DNA from: LMUY01 sp965199105
GTDB taxonomy: Bacteria; Pseudomonadota; Alphaproteobacteria; Acetobacterales; Acetobacteraceae
DNA: 64,000 nucleotides
Reading direction: 5' to 3'
Assembly: GCA_965199105.1 (NCBI GenBank)
Contig: CBDAQO010000002.1
Span: forward strand, 372,001 to 436,000
This document shows positions 62,113 to 64,000 of this stretch, piece after piece; the stretch's first letter is position 1; each line of letters opens with the position of its first letter. Under the pieces are notes generated by a model that did not search any database, was not told where the DNA came from, and saw only the letters and a list, made by a program, of their open reading frames with translations. The position numbers were made by a program, and so were the translations under genes.

Positions 62113-63045
62113 ATGACCATCAGCTACGCCTATAGCAGGCCCGAGACCCAAGCGGCCGAACTCGCCAGCGCTGAAACGCTGCGCCTCATGCTGGACCACA
62201 GTCCGGACGTGCTGGTGCTCGCCGGTGCGGACGCGAGCTGCCAGCACGCTTCGCCCGCCAGCGCCTGGGTCCTGGGCCGCACCCCCACCGAGCTAATCGG
62301 GACGGATTTGCGTGATCTGGCTGTCGAGGCGGACCGTCCGGCCCTGAGCGACCTGTTCCGGCGGCTCAGCACGGGTGAACTCTCCGCCACCGCCGAGTTC
62401 CGGGTGCAACATGCCGGCCAGCCCGGCTGGATGTGGGCGCTCGCCCGCCGCCTCCCTGCTGGCCAAGGCGCCGTGCTCTGCCTGCGGGACATCACGCTGC
62501 GCAAGGAGGGCGAAGCCGTGATGGAGGAAGCCAACAGCCTGCTGCGCCATCGCGCCGCGACCGATACGGTGACCGGGCTGCTCAACCGGGACCACCTGGT
62601 CGCCACCCTGGAGCGCGAACTCCGCCGCGCCCAGCGGGAACGGACCGACCTGGCCGTGCTGGCCGTTAGCCTGACCGAGTTCCGCCTGTTCACCGACCTA
62701 TACGGCTGGGAAGCGGCGGACGAAGCGTTGCGCGCCGCGTCCCAAGCCATCGCGGCCGCGCTGCATCGCCCGGCTGACATCGCCGGCCGGCTGGATGGGG
62801 ACGAGTTCGCCATCCTGCTGCCCTCCACTCAGGCGGATGGCGCCGGCTTGATCGCCGGCCGCATCGTGGCAGGGGTGGCCGCGCTGGCCATCCCGCATGC
62901 CGGCACCCGAGCCGGCATGCTCAACGCCGTGGTCGGCACGGCCTTCGTCACACCTGGCTGCGACGTCTCCGGCCTGCTGCGCGAGGCTCACCGTGCCATG
63001 CGCGGCACCGGCGCCCCGCTTGTCGATCCCATCGCGGCTGGCTGA
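62113..63045 (+). CDS. PAS-GGDEF protein with degenerate GGDEF motif
   Basis: A 310-residue signalling protein. Residues about 20-130 are a PAS domain (MLDHSPDVLVLAGADASCQHAS, then LCLRDITLRKEGE), and 150-305 are a GGDEF domain (DTVTGLLNRDHL at 151-162). The signature reads RLDGDEF (226-232), with Asp for the first Gly. The nucleotide-binding block that normally has Asn and His reads FTDLYGWEAADEAL, so key residues differ. It may be a c-di-GMP or GTP sensor, or inactive, rather than a diguanylate cyclase. No EAL domain is present. Confidence 0.82.
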   Translation: MTISYAYSRPETQAAELASAETLRLMLDHSPDVLVLAGADASCQHASPASAWVLGRTPTELIGTDLRDLAVEADRPALSDLFRRLSTGELSATAEFRVQHAGQPGWMWALARRLPAGQGAVLCLRDITLRKEGEAVMEEANSLLRHRAATDTVTGLLNRDHLVATLERELRRAQRERTDLAVLAVSLTEFRLFTDLYGWEAADEALRAASQAIAAALHRPADIAGRLDGDEFAILLPSTQADGAGLIAGRIVAGVAALAIPHAGTRAGMLNAVVGTAFVTPGCDVSGLLREAHRAMRGTGAPLVDPIAAG

Positions 63046-63052
63046 CCCGGCG

Positions 63053-63688
63053 CTACCCGCCCAGCAGCCGCTGCCAGAACCCGGCGCGCGACTGCCGCCC
63101 ATGCGTCACGTGCGGCGAGCGCGCCGGGGGCCGCACTGCGCTGCTCAGCAGATGGCGACCGGTGTCACCCGCTTCGATCAGCCGGCGCTCGAACGCCAGG
63201 ATCGGCGCCACTGGGCTGGCCTCGGCGGCACCCAGGGCATCGAGCCGCCCTTGCGCCTCCGCCAGCAGCCCGGCGCGGCGCAGCACGTCGGCCGCGCGCA
63301 GCACCGCTTCGGGCGCGGTCAGCCCTTGCCAGGCCAGCGCCGCGCGGCGCCGCAGCTCTGCGCTCGGCTCGCCGGCATCCTCCGCCGCCCAGGCCGCTTG
63401 CAACACCGCCTCGCCCTCCGCCTCGCTGCCCCCCACCAGCGCCGCCCAGCGCAGGAAGGGCGAGCGCAGAGCCTGGTAACTAGCGCTGTGGACGATGTCT
63501 GCCGCATCGGCCGGCAGCGCTGACACGTCCGGCGCGCAGGCTCCGCAGCCCCGGCAGCGCTGCACCCAGCGCGGCAGGGTGGAGCGGGTGGGTTCGCCGG
63601 GTCGCCCGTCCAAGTCGGGGGCGCCCTCTGGCGGCGGCGCGCGGAACGGCGGCGGCGCGGGCGTTCCGCAAACGGCGCATTGGGGCAT
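63053..63688 (-). CDS. Hypothetical protein with N-terminal Cys pairs
   Basis: I do not recognise this 211-residue protein. Two Cys pairs near the N-terminus (MPQCAVCG and CRGCGAC) suggest a zinc ribbon separated by a Pro-rich linker. The rest is helical and Ala/Arg-rich (AAWAAEDAGEPSAELRRRAA, VLRRAGLLAEAQGRLDALG), like a TPR-type region. The C-terminus is basic and ends GFWQRLLGG. It is convergent with the GGDEF gene and divergent from the DUF2891 gene. Confidence 0.6.
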   Translation of the reverse strand: MPQCAVCGTPAPPPFRAPPPEGAPDLDGRPGEPTRSTLPRWVQRCRGCGACAPDVSALPADAADIVHSASYQALRSPFLRWAALVGGSEAEGEAVLQAAWAAEDAGEPSAELRRRAALAWQGLTAPEAVLRAADVLRRAGLLAEAQGRLDALGAAEASPVAPILAFERRLIEAGDTGRHLLSSAVRPPARSPHVTHGRQSRAGFWQRLLGG

Positions 63689-63733
63689 GGGCTAAGGCTA
63701 GACTGCCGCGCCGCCGCTTGCCAGGGTAGCATC

Positions 63734-64000
63734 ATGCAGCGCCTCACCCCCGAACTGGCGTCCCGCTTCGCCCAGGCCGCGCTCGGCCATGTCGAACGCG
63801 AATACCCCAACAAGCTCGACCACGTGCTCCTGGGCGATGCCGACGCGCAAACGCCCAGCGCGCTGCACCCGCTGTTCTTCGGCAGTTTTGACTGGCATTC
63901 CTGCGTGCACGGCTACTGGTTGCTGGCCCGCCTGCTCGCGCTGCAGCCCGAATTGCCTGCGGCAGCCGCCATCCAGGCCTTGTTCACCCGCCGCATCACC
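63734..64000 (+). CDS. DUF2891 family protein (3' partial)
   Basis: The first 89 residues of a protein cut by the window edge. ALGHVEREYPNKLDHVLLGD and HPLFFGSFDWHSCVHGYWLL match the N-terminus of the DUF2891 family. Members are soluble proteins of about 330-350 residues with an alpha-helical toroid look and conserved His and Trp, function unknown. The start ATG follows the TAG of nothing upstream; 45 bases separate it from the divergent Cys-pair gene. Confidence 0.8.
   Translation, partial: MQRLTPELASRFAQAALGHVEREYPNKLDHVLLGDADAQTPSALHPLFFGSFDWHSCVHGYWLLARLLALQPELPAAAAIQALFTRRIT

Overview
The window reads as chromosome of a high-GC alphaproteobacterium. By eye the GC content is about 70% and third codon positions are almost always G or C. 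Gene content and style suggest the Rhodospirillales, most likely Acetobacteraceae: Entner-Doudoroff genes, CobF of the aerobic cobalamin pathway, a PF10014-type oxygenase, a twin-helix HIG1-like small protein and short REP-like palindromes. The family assignment is an inference, because no rRNA or other strong phylogenetic marker lies here. I saw no insertion sequence, phage gene, CRISPR array, tRNA or rRNA.

Bases 1-11000 hold the 3' end of a MetX-like hydrolase, a VOC protein and a tightly coupled eight-gene operon (1715-9995). That operon encodes a beta-hydroxyacid dehydrogenase, an aldehyde dehydrogenase, an ADP-ribosylglycohydrolase-family enzyme, a PfkB kinase and a complete PotD/PotB/PotC/PotA-like ABC importer. 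It looks like uptake and degradation of an unidentified, possibly N-ribosylated cationic compound, and is my best candidate for an undescribed pathway. A metallo-beta-lactamase-fold hydrolase follows.

Bases 11000-20100 carry a Ni/Co transporter, two GST-like proteins, kdgK-eda (lower Entner-Doudoroff steps), a DapA-family lyase, cobF, selD and a coniferyl-aldehyde-type dehydrogenase. Bases 20100-33330 are one co-directional minus-strand block: etfB, etfA, hbd, hyuA, hyuB, then an oligopeptide-type ABC system (binding protein, DppB, a DppC-DppD fusion, DppF) and a GMC oxidoreductase. It would import a small peptide- or amide-like substrate, open it by a hydantoinase/oxoprolinase reaction and pass electrons to ETF.

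Bases 33490-42440 contain a membrane microprotein, a large MscS-type channel overlapping a 2-oxoglutarate dioxygenase gene, a stand-alone thioesterase with a Cys nucleophile, an Asp-nucleophile hydrolase, TspO, ComM/YifB and an acetylpolyamine amidohydrolase. Bases 42520-50140 hold an orphan peptide-binding protein, a class III aminotransferase, an amidase, a nitroreductase, a PuuB-like FAD oxidase, a SnoaL-like protein and a DUF2382 stress protein. Together these suggest amine or amide salvage.

Bases 50320-57620 carry a MocR regulator divergent from an MFS exporter, and an RND efflux pump with its adaptor. Bases 57870-64000 carry a secreted VOC protein, two low-complexity envelope proteins, birA, hisF-hisE-HIT, a degenerate PAS-GGDEF protein, a Cys-pair protein and the start of a DUF2891 gene.

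Two dispersed repeat families stand out. One is a 67-bp palindromic element present at two convergent gene junctions with compensating stem changes. The other is a CCCTCTCCC-type REP hairpin, one copy of which is translated as the C-terminus of the DppC-DppD fusion.
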